This document shows positions 48,922 to 58,910 of a stretch of DNA of 64,000 bases, one piece after another. Source of the DNA: Shimia sp049116215 (GTDB lineage Bacteria; Pseudomonadota; Alphaproteobacteria; Rhodobacterales; Rhodobacteraceae); NCBI RefSeq assembly GCF_049116215.1, contig NZ_JAGDZB010000006.1:248001-312000 (forward strand). The letters are read 5' to 3'. A program made the position numbers and the translations under genes. The notes beneath the pieces were generated by a model that saw only the letters and a program-made list of their open reading frames with translations, was not told the origin of the DNA and searched no databases. Numbering within the stretch: position 1 is the stretch's first letter; every line of letters begins with the position of its first letter.

Positions 48922-50121
48922 ATGGGGTTGCGCAACTTCTTTGATCGTATTGAGCCGCACTTTGTCAAAGGCGGCAAATACGAAAAACTGTTCCCGATCT
49001 ACGAAATGGTCGAGAGCTTCATCTATACGCCAAAGACCGTGACCAAGGCTGCGCCGCACGCGCGATCTTACGTCGACATGAAACGCATCATGACTTACGT
49101 CGTGATCGCGACTATCCCCTGTATCATCATGGGGCTGTATAATGTCGGTCTGCAGGTCAACTCTGCGTACGAGACCATTGACCCGTCAGGTTGGCGTGCG
49201 TGGATTATCTCCCTGCTGGGCATCGGTTTTGACGCCTCAAACCCGCTGGCGAATTTTGCGCACGGATTGCTGTATTTCTTACCGATTTACATCACCACAC
49301 TTGTTGTGGGCGGTATTTGGGAAGTGCTGTTTGCAACGGTGCGTGGCCACGAAGTCAACGAAGGTTTCCTTGTAACCTCGATGCTTTTTGCGCTGATCAT
49401 GCCGCCAGCGGCCCCATTGTGGCAGGTGGCACTGGGCATCAGCTTTGGCGTTGTCATTGGCAAAGAAGTCTTTGGCGGCACTGGTAAAAACTTCCTCAAC
49501 CCAGCGTTGACTGGTCGTGCATTCCTGTACTTCGCCTATCCTGCAAACATGTCTGGTGACACAATTTGGACCCCAGTGGATGGCTTCTCGGGCGCGACAG
49601 CGTTGTCGGTTGGTGCATCCCAGGGGTACCAGGAACTGGCCGCAAACGGCATGAATTGGATGAACTCCTTCGTGGGGACTGTCCAAGGCTCGATCGGCGA
49701 AGTGTCCGCATTGGCCTGTCTGATCGGTCTCGCGTTCCTTCTGATCACAAAAATTGCCAACTGGCGCCTTGTGGTCGGCTGTATGGCTGGCATGATTGGC
49801 TTCTCGCTTCTGCTCAACCTGATTGGCTCCGACACCAACCCAATGTTTGCGATGCCTTGGTACTGGCACTTTGTTGTCGGCGGCTTTGCGTTTGGCATGG
49901 TGTTTATGGTCACCGAGCCCGTGTCTGCCTCCCATACCAATATGGGGCGCTACATCTACGGGGCGCTGATTGGGTTCATGGTTGTCATGATCCGCGTCAT
50001 CAACCCGGCCTTCCCTGAAGGCATGATGCTTGCGATCCTCTTTGGTAACGTCTTTGCACCGCTGATCGACTATTTTGTTGTGCAAGCAAATATTAAACGG
50101 AGGGCCCGTCGCAATGTCTGA
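48922..50121 (+). CDS. nqrB: Na+-NQR subunit B
   Basis: The 399-residue integral membrane subunit has about ten helices. The FMN-accepting threonine is Thr226 in VDGFSGATALS, which fits the ApbE recognition motif. NqrB carries the main Na+ path, and also riboflavin. Its end overlaps the nqrC start by eight bases. Confidence 0.97.
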   Translation: MGLRNFFDRIEPHFVKGGKYEKLFPIYEMVESFIYTPKTVTKAAPHARSYVDMKRIMTYVVIATIPCIIMGLYNVGLQVNSAYETIDPSGWRAWIISLLGIGFDASNPLANFAHGLLYFLPIYITTLVVGGIWEVLFATVRGHEVNEGFLVTSMLFALIMPPAAPLWQVALGISFGVVIGKEVFGGTGKNFLNPALTGRAFLYFAYPANMSGDTIWTPVDGFSGATALSVGASQGYQELAANGMNWMNSFVGTVQGSIGEVSALACLIGLAFLLITKIANWRLVVGCMAGMIGFSLLLNLIGSDTNPMFAMPWYWHFVVGGFAFGMVFMVTEPVSASHTNMGRYIYGALIGFMVVMIRVINPAFPEGMMLAILFGNVFAPLIDYFVVQANIKRRARRNV

Positions 50122-50923
50122 CGCTTCCAATCAAAACAAAGGGGCCATTGCCCGCTTTCTGGCGGCGCCGCCGGACAGTGTGGGTAAGACGGTTTTCATC
50201 GCTGTAACACTGTGCCTCGTGGCGTCTATGATTGTGTCGGCTGTGTCTGTTGCTCTGCGCCCGCTACAGGAGCAGAACAAACTCAAAGACAAGCAGGCCA
50301 ACGTTTTACAGGTCGCTGGCCTGTATGAAGATGGCATGGATGTGATCGAGGGCTTCTCGGAGTTTGAACCGCAGGTGCTTGAACTGGCAACTGGAACATT
50401 CACCGATCAGTTTGATGCGGCAACCTTTGATGATCGCGCGGCAGCGGCTGACCCGGAGTTGTCTGCACGTCTAACCGAAGACCCTGCAGGCATTGGTCGT
50501 CAGGCAAAGTTCGTGACTGTCTATCTGCTGCGCAACGACGATGGCTCGTTGGACAAAGTGATCCTGCCAATCCACGGCTATGGTCTCTGGTCGACGCTTT
50601 ACGGCTTCATCGCGCTGGAAGAAAACGGCAACGATATCTTTGGTCTGCAGTTCTACGATCACGGCGAAACCCCTGGTTTGGGCGCCGAAATCGACAACCC
50701 GCGGTGGAAAGCATTGTGGGGTGGCAAAAAACTGTCTGACGGCGACGGCACCCTGCAAATCACAGTGGCCAAGTCCGTGCCACCAGCCGGTGCTGAGCAC
50801 CACGTTGATGCGCTTGCCGGAGCCACTTTGACCTCGGTTGGTGTCGACAACCTCGTTCGTTTCTGGATGGGCGAAGCCGGCTTTGCACCGTTCCTTGAAA
50901 ACCTCAAAGCAGGAGAGATCTGA
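50114..50923 (+). CDS. nqrC: Na+-NQR subunit C
   Basis: The 269-residue subunit has one N-terminal transmembrane helix (about 25-46) and a periplasmic FMN-binding domain. The flavinylation motif is VDALAGATLTS, with acceptor Thr238; Ala replaces the more usual Ser in SGAT. The ATG at 50114 lies inside the nqrB end and has GGAGGG upstream. It overlaps nqrD by one base. Confidence 0.95.
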   Translation: MSDASNQNKGAIARFLAAPPDSVGKTVFIAVTLCLVASMIVSAVSVALRPLQEQNKLKDKQANVLQVAGLYEDGMDVIEGFSEFEPQVLELATGTFTDQFDAATFDDRAAAADPELSARLTEDPAGIGRQAKFVTVYLLRNDDGSLDKVILPIHGYGLWSTLYGFIALEENGNDIFGLQFYDHGETPGLGAEIDNPRWKALWGGKKLSDGDGTLQITVAKSVPPAGAEHHVDALAGATLTSVGVDNLVRFWMGEAGFAPFLENLKAGEI

Positions 50924-51576
50924 TGGCCCAGACCAAGAGAGACCTTCTGATCGACCCGTTGGTCGACAACAACCCGATCACCCTTCAGGTGCTGGGCATT
51001 TGTTCCGCCCTTGCGGTGACATCTTCGCTGCAGGTGGCGTTTGTTATGGCTTTGGCCGTGACAGCAGTGACCGGCTTCAGCTCGATGTTCATCTCGGTGC
51101 TACGCAACCAGATCCCGGGGTCGATCCGGATTATCGTGCAGATGGTGATCATCGCCTCGCTGGTGATCATCGTGGATCAGGTGCTAAAAGCCTATGCCTA
51201 TGACGTGTCCAAAACGCTGTCGGTGTTTGTGGGCCTGATCATCACCAACTGTATCGTGATGGGCCGCGCGGAAGCGTTTGCAATGAAAAATCCGCCAATC
51301 GACAGTTTCATCGACGGTGTGGGCAACGGCCTTGGCTACGGTGCCCTGCTGCTGGTTGTTGGCTTCATTCGTGAGCTGTTTGGTGCTGGTAGCCTATTTG
51401 GTGTAACCATCCTGCCAACCGTGAACAACGGTGGCTGGTATGTGCCAAATGGTATGCTGCTGCTGCCACCTTCGGCGTTCTTCATCATCGGTTTGCTGAT
51501 CTGGGCGGTACGTGCCTGGAAACCGGAGCAGGTCGAAGAGCGTGAATATAAAATTCAAGTTGTGGAGGGCCACTAA
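50923..51576 (+). CDS. nqrD: Na+-NQR subunit D
   Basis: The 217-residue membrane subunit has about six helices. The half-helix Cys motif SIFVGLIITNCIVMGRAEAF-type (here VFVGLIITNCIVMGRAEAFA) supplies a cysteine ligand to the intramembrane iron centre shared with NqrE. ATG overlaps the nqrC TGA, and its own stop overlaps nqrE. Confidence 0.96.
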   Translation: MAQTKRDLLIDPLVDNNPITLQVLGICSALAVTSSLQVAFVMALAVTAVTGFSSMFISVLRNQIPGSIRIIVQMVIIASLVIIVDQVLKAYAYDVSKTLSVFVGLIITNCIVMGRAEAFAMKNPPIDSFIDGVGNGLGYGALLLVVGFIRELFGAGSLFGVTILPTVNNGGWYVPNGMLLLPPSAFFIIGLLIWAVRAWKPEQVEEREYKIQVVEGH

Positions 51577-52184
51577 TGGAAGGGCTTCTCTCTCTGGCCG
51601 TAAAGGCCGTCTTTGTTGAGAACCTTGCGCTCTCCTTCTTCCTCGGCATGTGTACCTTTATCGCCGTGTCCAAGAAGATTTCGACCGCACTTGGTCTGGG
51701 CATCTCCGTGATGCTGGTACAGGCCATTACGGTTCCAACCAACAATCTGCTTCTTACCTATCTGTTGGCGCCTGGTGCGCTGGCATGGGCAGGCTTCCCG
51801 AATGTGGACCTGACCTTTCTTGGTCTGATCTGCTACATCGGCGTGATCGCGGCGATGGTACAAATCCTCGAGATGGTGCTCGATAAGTTCTTCCCGCCGC
51901 TTTACAATGCACTGGGTGTGTTCTTGCCGCTGATCACTGTCAACTGCGCCATCCTTGGTGGCTCGCTATTTATGGTGGAGCGCGACTACAACATCGCCGA
52001 AAGCGTGACTTATGGTCTGAGCTCCGGCTTTGGGTGGGCGCTGGCCATCACTGCGATGGCGGGTGTGCGCGAGAAGCTGAAGTATTCCGACATTCCCGAT
52101 GGTCTGCAGGGCCTAGGCATCACCTTTATCACCGCAGGTCTGATGGCTTTGGCCTTCATGTCCTTCTCTGGCGTGAAACTGTAA
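51576..52184 (+). CDS. nqrE: Na+-NQR subunit E
   Basis: The 202-residue membrane subunit has about six helices. Cys-bearing half-helices are visible at FFLGMCTFIAVS and PLITVNCAILGGSLF, as expected for ligands to the metal site formed with NqrD. Its start overlaps the nqrD stop. Confidence 0.96.
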   Translation: MEGLLSLAVKAVFVENLALSFFLGMCTFIAVSKKISTALGLGISVMLVQAITVPTNNLLLTYLLAPGALAWAGFPNVDLTFLGLICYIGVIAAMVQILEMVLDKFFPPLYNALGVFLPLITVNCAILGGSLFMVERDYNIAESVTYGLSSGFGWALAITAMAGVREKLKYSDIPDGLQGLGITFITAGLMALAFMSFSGVKL

Positions 52185-52197
52185 GGGGGCAGGCGAC

Positions 52198-53421
52198 ATG
52201 GAAACATTTACACTAGGTGTTGTTCTCTTCACCCTGATCGTTCTGGCGCTGGTAACCATCATTTTGGCTGCGCGTTCCAAGCTGGTGAGCACCGGAAACG
52301 TTGAAATCACCATCAATGGCGAAAAAACCATTTCGGTACCGGCTGGTGGCAAGCTTTTGCAGACCTTGGCAGAACAAAAACTGTTTGTGCCATCTGCCTG
52401 TGGCGGTGGTGGTACCTGCGCGCAGTGTAAGGTGCGTGTGCACGCCGGTGGCGGCTCGATCCTGCCTACCGAAGAAAGCCACATCACCAAACGTGAAGCG
52501 GCTTGCGGCGATCGGCTGTCTTGTCAGGTGGCTGTGAAGCAGGACATGAATATTGAAGTGCCTGAAGAGGTGTTCGGCGTGAAAAAATGGGAGTGCACAG
52601 TGCGCTCCAACGAAAACGTCGCAACCTTCATCAAAAACTTGGTTCTGGAACTGCCTGAGGGCGAGGATGTGAACTTCCGCGCTGGTGGTTACATTCAGAT
52701 CGAAGCGCCTGCGCACAAGTTGAGTTACAAGGACTTCGCGATTGAAGAAGAGTACAAAGAGGACTGGGACAAGTTTAACCTGTGGCAGTTTGAGTCAACG
52801 GTCTCCGAACCTGTAGAACGCGCTTACTCCATGGCGAACTACCCGGATGAAAAAGGCCTGATCATGCTGAACGTGCGTGTGGCCTCGCCACCTCCGGGCA
52901 GCCAGGGGATTCCACCAGGTCAAATGTCGTCTTACATCTTTAACCTGAAACCAGGTGACAAGGTGACGATCTCCGGTCCGTTTGGTGAGTTCTTTGCGCG
53001 CGACACCAACAAAGAGATGGTCTTCATTGGTGGTGGTGCCGGTATGGCGCCGATGCGCTCCCATATCTTTGACCAGCTCAAGCGTCTGCAGAACCGCGAT
53101 CGCAAGATCTCTTTCTGGTACGGTGCGCGCTCCAAACGTGAGATGTTCTTTGTTGAGGACTTTGATGGCTTGGCGGCGGAGTTTGACAACTTCGACTGGC
53201 ACGTGGCTCTGTCAGATGCCCTCCCAGAGGATGATTGGGGAGGCTACACCGGCTTTATCCACAACGTTCTGTTTGAGGAATATCTCAAGAACCACCCGGC
53301 ACCTGAAGACTGTGAGTACTACATGTGTGGTCCGCCCATCATGAACCAGTCAGTGATCAACATGTTGCTTGATCTGGGCGTAGACCGCGAAGATATCATG
53401 CTTGATGACTTTGGCGGTTAA
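52198..53421 (+). CDS. nqrF: Na+-NQR subunit F
   Basis: The 407-residue subunit takes electrons from NADH. It has one N-terminal helix (about 3-24), a 2Fe-2S domain with CGGGGTCAQCKV and a later Cys in DRLSCQVAV, then a ferredoxin-reductase-like FAD domain with ERAYSMANYP and an NADH domain with FIGGGAGMAPMRSH and YMCGPP. Its end is followed by a strong terminator, closing the operon. Confidence 0.97.
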   Translation: METFTLGVVLFTLIVLALVTIILAARSKLVSTGNVEITINGEKTISVPAGGKLLQTLAEQKLFVPSACGGGGTCAQCKVRVHAGGGSILPTEESHITKREAACGDRLSCQVAVKQDMNIEVPEEVFGVKKWECTVRSNENVATFIKNLVLELPEGEDVNFRAGGYIQIEAPAHKLSYKDFAIEEEYKEDWDKFNLWQFESTVSEPVERAYSMANYPDEKGLIMLNVRVASPPPGSQGIPPGQMSSYIFNLKPGDKVTISGPFGEFFARDTNKEMVFIGGGAGMAPMRSHIFDQLKRLQNRDRKISFWYGARSKREMFFVEDFDGLAAEFDNFDWHVALSDALPEDDWGGYTGFIHNVLFEEYLKNHPAPEDCEYYMCGPPIMNQSVINMLLDLGVDREDIMLDDFGG

Positions 53422-53439
53422 CCGCAGCGACAAAACCAC

Positions 53440-53472
53440 AAAACGCCGCTCTTACGAGCGGCGTTTTCTTTT
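53440..53472 (+). terminator. Terminator of the nqr operon
   Basis: A perfect 12-bp stem (53440-53451 with 53456-53467), 4-base loop, then a T-rich tail. Confidence 0.9.
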
Positions 53473-53558
53473 GGGGAAACGCAAAATCAGGTTGGCCTTA
53501 CTGTGACGCAATGGCAGGGTGCCCGCCTCTGAAAACCAAAAAGCGAACAGGTAACCTG

Positions 53559-54947
53559 ATGGCCAAAGCAGTGTTCTTGCAAGGCGCGTTGATGCGCCAT
53601 GTTGCCGTGATGTCGTTAACCTCGTCGGTGGGTTTGATGGCAATTTTTGCTGTCGATTTTGTCGACATGATCTTCATCTCGATGCTGGGCAATAAAGCCT
53701 TGGCTGCGGCTGTGGGCTACGCTGGTACGCTGCTGTTCTTCACCAACGCGATCAACATTGGCTTGTCGATTTCGGCAGGGTCGTTGGTGGCGCGCGCCAT
53801 AGGTGCGGACCAGGTGGCCCGTGCGAGGGAGTATGCGACGTCGGTGGCGCTTTTGGGGATCTTGATCGGCCTAATAATCCCGGCGGTGGTTTTTGTGTAT
53901 CTTGATCCGATCCTGATGTGGTTGGGGGCTGAAGTAGACACGTTGACACTGGCCAAGCGTTACGTCGCAATCGTGATGCCCACCATGCCGGTGATGTCCC
54001 TTGCCATGGTGAGCATGGCAGTGCTGCGGGCGCATGGTGACGCCCGTCGCTCGATGATGGGGACCGTGTTTGGCGGGGCCGTGAATGCAGCGTTGGATCC
54101 ATTGTTGATATTTGGTTTTGGGCTGGGCTTGGATGGCGCCGCTTATGCATCGGTCATCGCGCGCGCGGTTATGTGTGCTTATGCCCTGCTCAGTGTCGTC
54201 CGGATCCATCAGGGTTTTGCAGCTCCGTCGGTAGGCATTTTGAAGAGAGATGCCAAAGCGATCAGCGCCATTGCCGGTCCAGCGATTTTGACTAATGTTG
54301 CCTCCCCAGTTGGGACGGCAATTGTGACCCGCGAAATGGCGCGTTACGGCACGGATGCCGTGGCAGCCATGGCAGTGATTGGGCGATTGATGCCGGTGGC
54401 TTTTGCCGTTGTGTTTGCGCTTTCTGGTGCGATTGGCCCAATCGTGGGGCAGAACTTTGGAGCAGCGCTTTTTGATCGCGTGCGCGGAACGCTTAAAGCT
54501 GGGTTGCAGTTTCTGTTGGCCTACACTTTGTTGGCGGCCCTGATCTTGTTTGTTGCGCGGGGCTTGATTGCCGATCTGTTTGAGGCCGAGGGTGAAATGC
54601 GTTCTTTGATCTACCTGTTTTGCGGCCCGCTAGCGTTGCTGCAATTCTTCAATGGGGTCATTTTTGTGTGCAACGCCTGCTTCAACAACCTCGGCCACCC
54701 GATTTATTCCACTTATGTGAATTGGGGGCGGCATACGTTTGGCACCTATCCGTTTGTGATTGTTGGTGGTCTCTATTGGGGGGCGTCGGGAGTCTTGATG
54801 GGGCAAGCCATCGGCGGGGCATTGTTTGCGGCCGTTGGATTAGCCATGGCAACAAAAACTATCAACCGGCTCAGTCGTCCTGAACCGGTTGATCCTTTTG
54901 CAGAGGAAAGCACGCTGCATCACATCAGCGGACGCCGCAATTGGTGA
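53559..54947 (+). CDS. MATE family efflux transporter
   Basis: The 462-residue protein has about twelve helices in two homologous halves, with the MATE features VDFVDMIFISMLGN near the N-terminus and GAIGPIVGQNFGA in the second half. These antiporters export cationic drugs or metabolites using Na+ or H+. Sodium use would suit the upstream NQR pump, but nothing in the sequence shows it. The start is uncertain; I prefer ATG 53559 with AGGT upstream over ATG 53511. Confidence 0.9.
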   Translation: MAKAVFLQGALMRHVAVMSLTSSVGLMAIFAVDFVDMIFISMLGNKALAAAVGYAGTLLFFTNAINIGLSISAGSLVARAIGADQVARAREYATSVALLGILIGLIIPAVVFVYLDPILMWLGAEVDTLTLAKRYVAIVMPTMPVMSLAMVSMAVLRAHGDARRSMMGTVFGGAVNAALDPLLIFGFGLGLDGAAYASVIARAVMCAYALLSVVRIHQGFAAPSVGILKRDAKAISAIAGPAILTNVASPVGTAIVTREMARYGTDAVAAMAVIGRLMPVAFAVVFALSGAIGPIVGQNFGAALFDRVRGTLKAGLQFLLAYTLLAALILFVARGLIADLFEAEGEMRSLIYLFCGPLALLQFFNGVIFVCNACFNNLGHPIYSTYVNWGRHTFGTYPFVIVGGLYWGASGVLMGQAIGGALFAAVGLAMATKTINRLSRPEPVDPFAEESTLHHISGRRNW

Positions 54948-54948
54948 G

Positions 54949-55596
54949 TTAGCGCGGCAGTTGCGATGCTTCGCGGGCCAACACCTCGATTTGGTCCCAT
55001 GCGCCTTCTTTGACCAATTTGGACGGGGCGACCCAACTGCCGCCAGCGCAGACCACATTGGCCAGTGACAGGTAGTCAGTGGCGTTTTGCGGGTTCACGC
55101 CTCCGGTTGGGCAAAAGCTGATTTGTGGTAGCGGGCTTGCGAGAGAGCTGAGGAACTTGGCGCCACCAGCAGCTTCCGCAGGGAAGAACTTCAGCATGTT
55201 GTAACCACGCTCTAGCAGTGCCATCGCCTCAGAAGCGGAGGCGGCTCCTGGTAGGAGAGGCAGCTCTTCAACCTCGCAAGCAGCCAACAATGCGTCCGTT
55301 GCGCCCGGAGACACGCCGAAGGTGGCTCCTGCATCTTTTGCGGCTTTGACGTCATCAGGTGTCAGCAATGTGCCAGCACCAACCATGCCGCCAGTAACAT
55401 CTGCCATAGCGCGGACAACATCCAACGCTGCCGGAGTGCGTAGTGTGACTTCCAGCGCGGGAAGGCCACCTGCAACCAATGCTTCTGCGAGTGGCTTTGC
55501 ATGGGCGACATCTTCGACCACCAATACCGGAACAATGGGAGCGGCGTTACAGATCTTCCGCGCCTGCGCGCTGGCTTCTTGGGGAGTGATAGACAT
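54949..55596 (-). CDS. eda: KDPG aldolase
   Basis: The 215-residue TIM-barrel aldolase cleaves 2-keto-3-deoxy-6-phosphogluconate to pyruvate and glyceraldehyde-3-phosphate. The catalytic Glu lies in PALEVTLRTPAAL and the Schiff-base lysine in MLKFFPAEAAGG; the phosphate loop is CPTGGVNPQN. The gene is convergent with the MATE gene with a one-base gap and is co-transcribed with edd, whose stop is six bases upstream. Confidence 0.96.
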   Translation of the reverse strand: MSITPQEASAQARKICNAAPIVPVLVVEDVAHAKPLAEALVAGGLPALEVTLRTPAALDVVRAMADVTGGMVGAGTLLTPDDVKAAKDAGATFGVSPGATDALLAACEVEELPLLPGAASASEAMALLERGYNMLKFFPAEAAGGAKFLSSLASPLPQISFCPTGGVNPQNATDYLSLANVVCAGGSWVAPSKLVKEGAWDQIEVLAREASQLPR

Positions 55597-55602
55597 CGAA
55601 AT

Positions 55603-57411
55603 TTATCCTTCAAAAATGGATGCGCCGGTGGCGGCTGGCCCCACGGCATTGCGGAAGGCGGCAAAGAGTTCGCGGCCGGTGCCATGTTGATAAGATGATA
55701 GGTCTGCAGTGGCCAGCGGGCGGCTATCAAAGTCGTCGGCCAAGACTTCCAGAGTTCCAGCCTCGGCATCCACGCGGACCAGATCGCCATCTTGGAGTTT
55801 GGCAATTGGGCCGCCGTCCAGCGCCTCAGGAGAGACATGAATTGCCGAAGGAATTTTGCCGGATGCGCCCGACATACGACCGTCGGTGACAAAGGCAACC
55901 TTGAGCCCTTTGCCCTGCATGATCGACATCAATGGGGTCAGGCTATGAAGCTCCGGCATGCCGTTGGCTTTGGGGCCTTGGAACCGCACCACAATGACAG
56001 TGTCTGTGGTAAGCTCACCGGCTTGGAAGGCCGCTTTGACCTCGTCTTGGTCATGGAACACACGAGCTGGGGCTTCGACAAAGCGATGTTCCGGAGCCAC
56101 GGCTGAAATTTTCATGACCGACATGCCCAGGTTACCAGACAGGCGCGCGAGACCACCGGTTGGTTGGAACGGGTCTGTTGCCGGGCGTACAATCTTGTCG
56201 TTGAGCGAGGTTTTGGTACCTGGCTGCCAAGACAAGGCGCCGTCGATAAGCTTGGGTTCGTGTGTGTAGTTGTCCAGTCCTTCTCCAGCCACAGTTTTGG
56301 TGTCCGGGTGTAGAAGATCTGCCGACAGAAGCTCGCCAATCATATATCCAAGGCCTCCGGCGGCGTGGAAGTGGTTCACGTCTGCCAAGCCGTTCGGATA
56401 GACTCGCGCCAGCAGTGGCGTGATGTCCGACAATTCTGCAAAGTCTTCCCAAGTCAACACAATGCCACCGGCGCGCGCCATGGCAATCAAGTGGATTAGA
56501 AGGTTGGTCGACCCACCGGTGGCGTTCAGCCCGATAATGCCGTTCACAAAGGCTTTCTCATCCAGAATGTCATAGGTTGGCGTGTAGTTGTTGCCTAATG
56601 CGGAGAGGGACAACGCACGGCGCGCGCCTTCTTCGGTCAGGGCATCACGCAAATCGGTGTTGGGCGATACAAAGCTTGACCCAGGTAAATGCAGCCCCAT
56701 GAACTCCATCAGCATCTGATTGGTGTTCGCAGTGCCGTAGAAGGTACAGGTGCCGGGGCCATGATAGGCGGCCATCTCCGAGGCCATTAGTTCTGCGCGG
56801 TCCGCTTCCCCAGCGGCAAAACGTTGGCGAACCTTGGCTTTTTCGTCATTGGAAATGCCTGTGGCCATTGGACCTGCCGGCAGGAAGACTGCAGGGAGAT
56901 GGCCGAAGCTTTGCGCGGCGATGACGAGGCCGGGCACGATTTTATCGCAGACACCGAGGTAGACAGTTGCGTCAAAGGTGTTGTGGCTGAGGGCCACGCC
57001 TGCAGCCAAAGCAATCACGTCTCGTGAAAACAGCGATAGCTCCATGCCCGCTTCGCCTTGTGTCACTCCATCGCACATCGCAGGCACGCCACCTGCAACT
57101 TGTGCTGTGCCGCCCGCTGCCCGCGCTGCATCGCGCAGCAGAGCCGGGTAACGCTCAAACGGTTGGTGGGCGGACAACATGTCGTTGTAGGCGGTCACAA
57201 TGCCAAGGTTGCCCGCAGACCCCTTGGCCAAGGCGGATTGATCGTCACCTGCGCCTGCATACGCGTGCGCCTGTCCGGAACAGCTCAGATGTGCCCGCGC
57301 AGGCCCCTTGTTGGCCGCCTGCGCCATGCGCTCCAGATAGCTGTCGCGATGTGGTTTGGAGCGCGTGATGATGCGTTCAGTGATTTTTTCGACGGTTGGG
57401 TGGAGTGGCAT
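55603..57411 (-). CDS. edd: 6-phosphogluconate dehydratase
   Basis: The 602-residue IlvD/Edd-family dehydratase makes KDPG. Fe-S cysteines lie in PAMCDGVTQGEAGMELS and YLGVCDKIVPGL, and GTCTFYGTANTNQ carries the third. The C-terminal VTDGRMSGASGKIPSAIH is a family signature. The ATG at 57411 has GGAAGG at proper spacing; an ATG nine bases earlier directly abuts the site and is rejected. Confidence 0.97.
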   Translation of the reverse strand: MPLHPTVEKITERIITRSKPHRDSYLERMAQAANKGPARAHLSCSGQAHAYAGAGDDQSALAKGSAGNLGIVTAYNDMLSAHQPFERYPALLRDAARAAGGTAQVAGGVPAMCDGVTQGEAGMELSLFSRDVIALAAGVALSHNTFDATVYLGVCDKIVPGLVIAAQSFGHLPAVFLPAGPMATGISNDEKAKVRQRFAAGEADRAELMASEMAAYHGPGTCTFYGTANTNQMLMEFMGLHLPGSSFVSPNTDLRDALTEEGARRALSLSALGNNYTPTYDILDEKAFVNGIIGLNATGGSTNLLIHLIAMARAGGIVLTWEDFAELSDITPLLARVYPNGLADVNHFHAAGGLGYMIGELLSADLLHPDTKTVAGEGLDNYTHEPKLIDGALSWQPGTKTSLNDKIVRPATDPFQPTGGLARLSGNLGMSVMKISAVAPEHRFVEAPARVFHDQDEVKAAFQAGELTTDTVIVVRFQGPKANGMPELHSLTPLMSIMQGKGLKVAFVTDGRMSGASGKIPSAIHVSPEALDGGPIAKLQDGDLVRVDAEAGTLEVLADDFDSRPLATADLSSYQHGTGRELFAAFRNAVGPAATGASIFEG

Positions 57412-57449
57412 GGGAACCATCCTTCCTAATAAGGGAGTGAGGGTGAGAC

Positions 57450-58904
57450 TTAGTCGCCGATGGGGCGCCAGCGCCGTCCACCACGATGCATCAGCATAAG
57501 CGCTTCTTCTGGACCGGAACTGCCGGGATCATAAGGAACAGGGCGCTGATTTGCCTCTTCCCAAGCCGCAATTAGTGGATCCGCCCAAGCCCAAGCGGCC
57601 TCAACTTCATCTCCACGCATAAACAGAGTTTGGTCGCCGCGGATCACATCCATGATCAAGCGCTCGTAAGCATCTTGCGACATTAGGCTGTCGCCCAAGG
57701 CATCGGCAAAGGACATGTCCATGTCAACTTCAGTGAGACGCATCCCGCCGGGCCCGGGTTCTTTGATGGTTGTGCGCAAGGTGATGCCTTCATCCGGTTG
57801 CAATCGGATGATCAAGGCATTGCCTTTGCGGCCTTCCATTTTGTTTGGAAAGATGTTGTGTGGCGGGTCTTTGAACACCACGGCAATTTCGGAGGCGCGG
57901 TCACGCAACTGCTTGCCGGTACGTAGATAAAACGGTGTGCTTGCCCATCGCCAGTTGCCAACGGACAGCTTCATGGCGATGTAGCTTTCGGTGCGGCTAT
58001 CGACGTTTTCCACGTCCTCAAAGTAGCTTTGATTGTCTCGTCCGGCGCGGTACTGACCACGGACAATGTCATCCAAGAGGACCGGTTCCAACGCTTCGAT
58101 GACTTTGACTTTTTCGTCTCGCACGGAATTTGAGGTAAACTTGCTGGGCGGCTCCATCGCGATCAAACAGAGCAATTGCATCAGGTGGTTTTGCACCATG
58201 TCACGCATAGCGCCGGATTGATCATAGTACCCACCCCGACCCGCGACACCAATGCTTTCGGCAACCGTGATTTGCACGTGATCGATATGGGTGGAATTCC
58301 ACAGCGGCTCAAACAAGGAATTGGCAAACCGCAAGGCCATGAGGTTTTGTACGGTTTCTTTGCCTAGGTAGTGGTCAATCCGGTAAATCTGCTGTTCGTC
58401 AAAATGCTTCAGCAGGTCTTTATTGAGCGCTTGCGCACTTTCCAGGTCGTGACCGAAAGGTTTCTCAACGACAATTCGGCTTTCAGGAGTTGCAATACCA
58501 TTAAGGCTCAAACGCTCTGCAATGGCGCCAAAAAGAGAAGGTGACACAGAAAGATAGAACGTGCGAACCGTTCCCTCCCGCAATACGCCCTTCAGGTCCT
58601 GCCACCCGGCTTCTCCCATCGCGTCAATGTGCACGTAGCTGAGATGTTCGAGGAACTCAGTAACCATTTCGGCGGGCCGCAAGCTTTCTTCGACAAATTC
58701 GGAAAGAGCGGTACCAATCAGTTTCCGAAACTCGGCGCTGTCCATGTCGGAGCGCGCCGAGCCAATGATCTTGGCGTCTTCTGGCATTTGGCCCGCGCGA
58801 AACCGGTGGAAGAGACCTGGCAGGATTTTGCGGCGGGCGAGATCGCCCGTTGCGCCAAAAATGACAAGATCAAAGGGTTCGACTGGGATTACGCGTGCAA
58901 CCAT
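57450..58904 (-). CDS. zwf: Glucose-6-phosphate 1-dehydrogenase
   Basis: The 484-residue enzyme starts the Entner-Doudoroff path. The dinucleotide motif is LVIFGATGDLARRK (about 13-26), and the active-site signature is YRIDHYLGKETVQNL (about 172-186). Length is normal. It lies six bases behind gap on the same strand and 38 bases before edd, so gap-zwf-edd-eda form one unit. The pgl lactonase gene is absent from this cluster. Confidence 0.97.
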   Translation of the reverse strand: MVARVIPVEPFDLVIFGATGDLARRKILPGLFHRFRAGQMPEDAKIIGSARSDMDSAEFRKLIGTALSEFVEESLRPAEMVTEFLEHLSYVHIDAMGEAGWQDLKGVLREGTVRTFYLSVSPSLFGAIAERLSLNGIATPESRIVVEKPFGHDLESAQALNKDLLKHFDEQQIYRIDHYLGKETVQNLMALRFANSLFEPLWNSTHIDHVQITVAESIGVAGRGGYYDQSGAMRDMVQNHLMQLLCLIAMEPPSKFTSNSVRDEKVKVIEALEPVLLDDIVRGQYRAGRDNQSYFEDVENVDSRTESYIAMKLSVGNWRWASTPFYLRTGKQLRDRASEIAVVFKDPPHNIFPNKMEGRKGNALIIRLQPDEGITLRTTIKEPGPGGMRLTEVDMDMSFADALGDSLMSQDAYERLIMDVIRGDQTLFMRGDEVEAAWAWADPLIAAWEEANQRPVPYDPGSSGPEEALMLMHRGGRRWRPIGD

Positions 58905-58910
58905 GACAGT

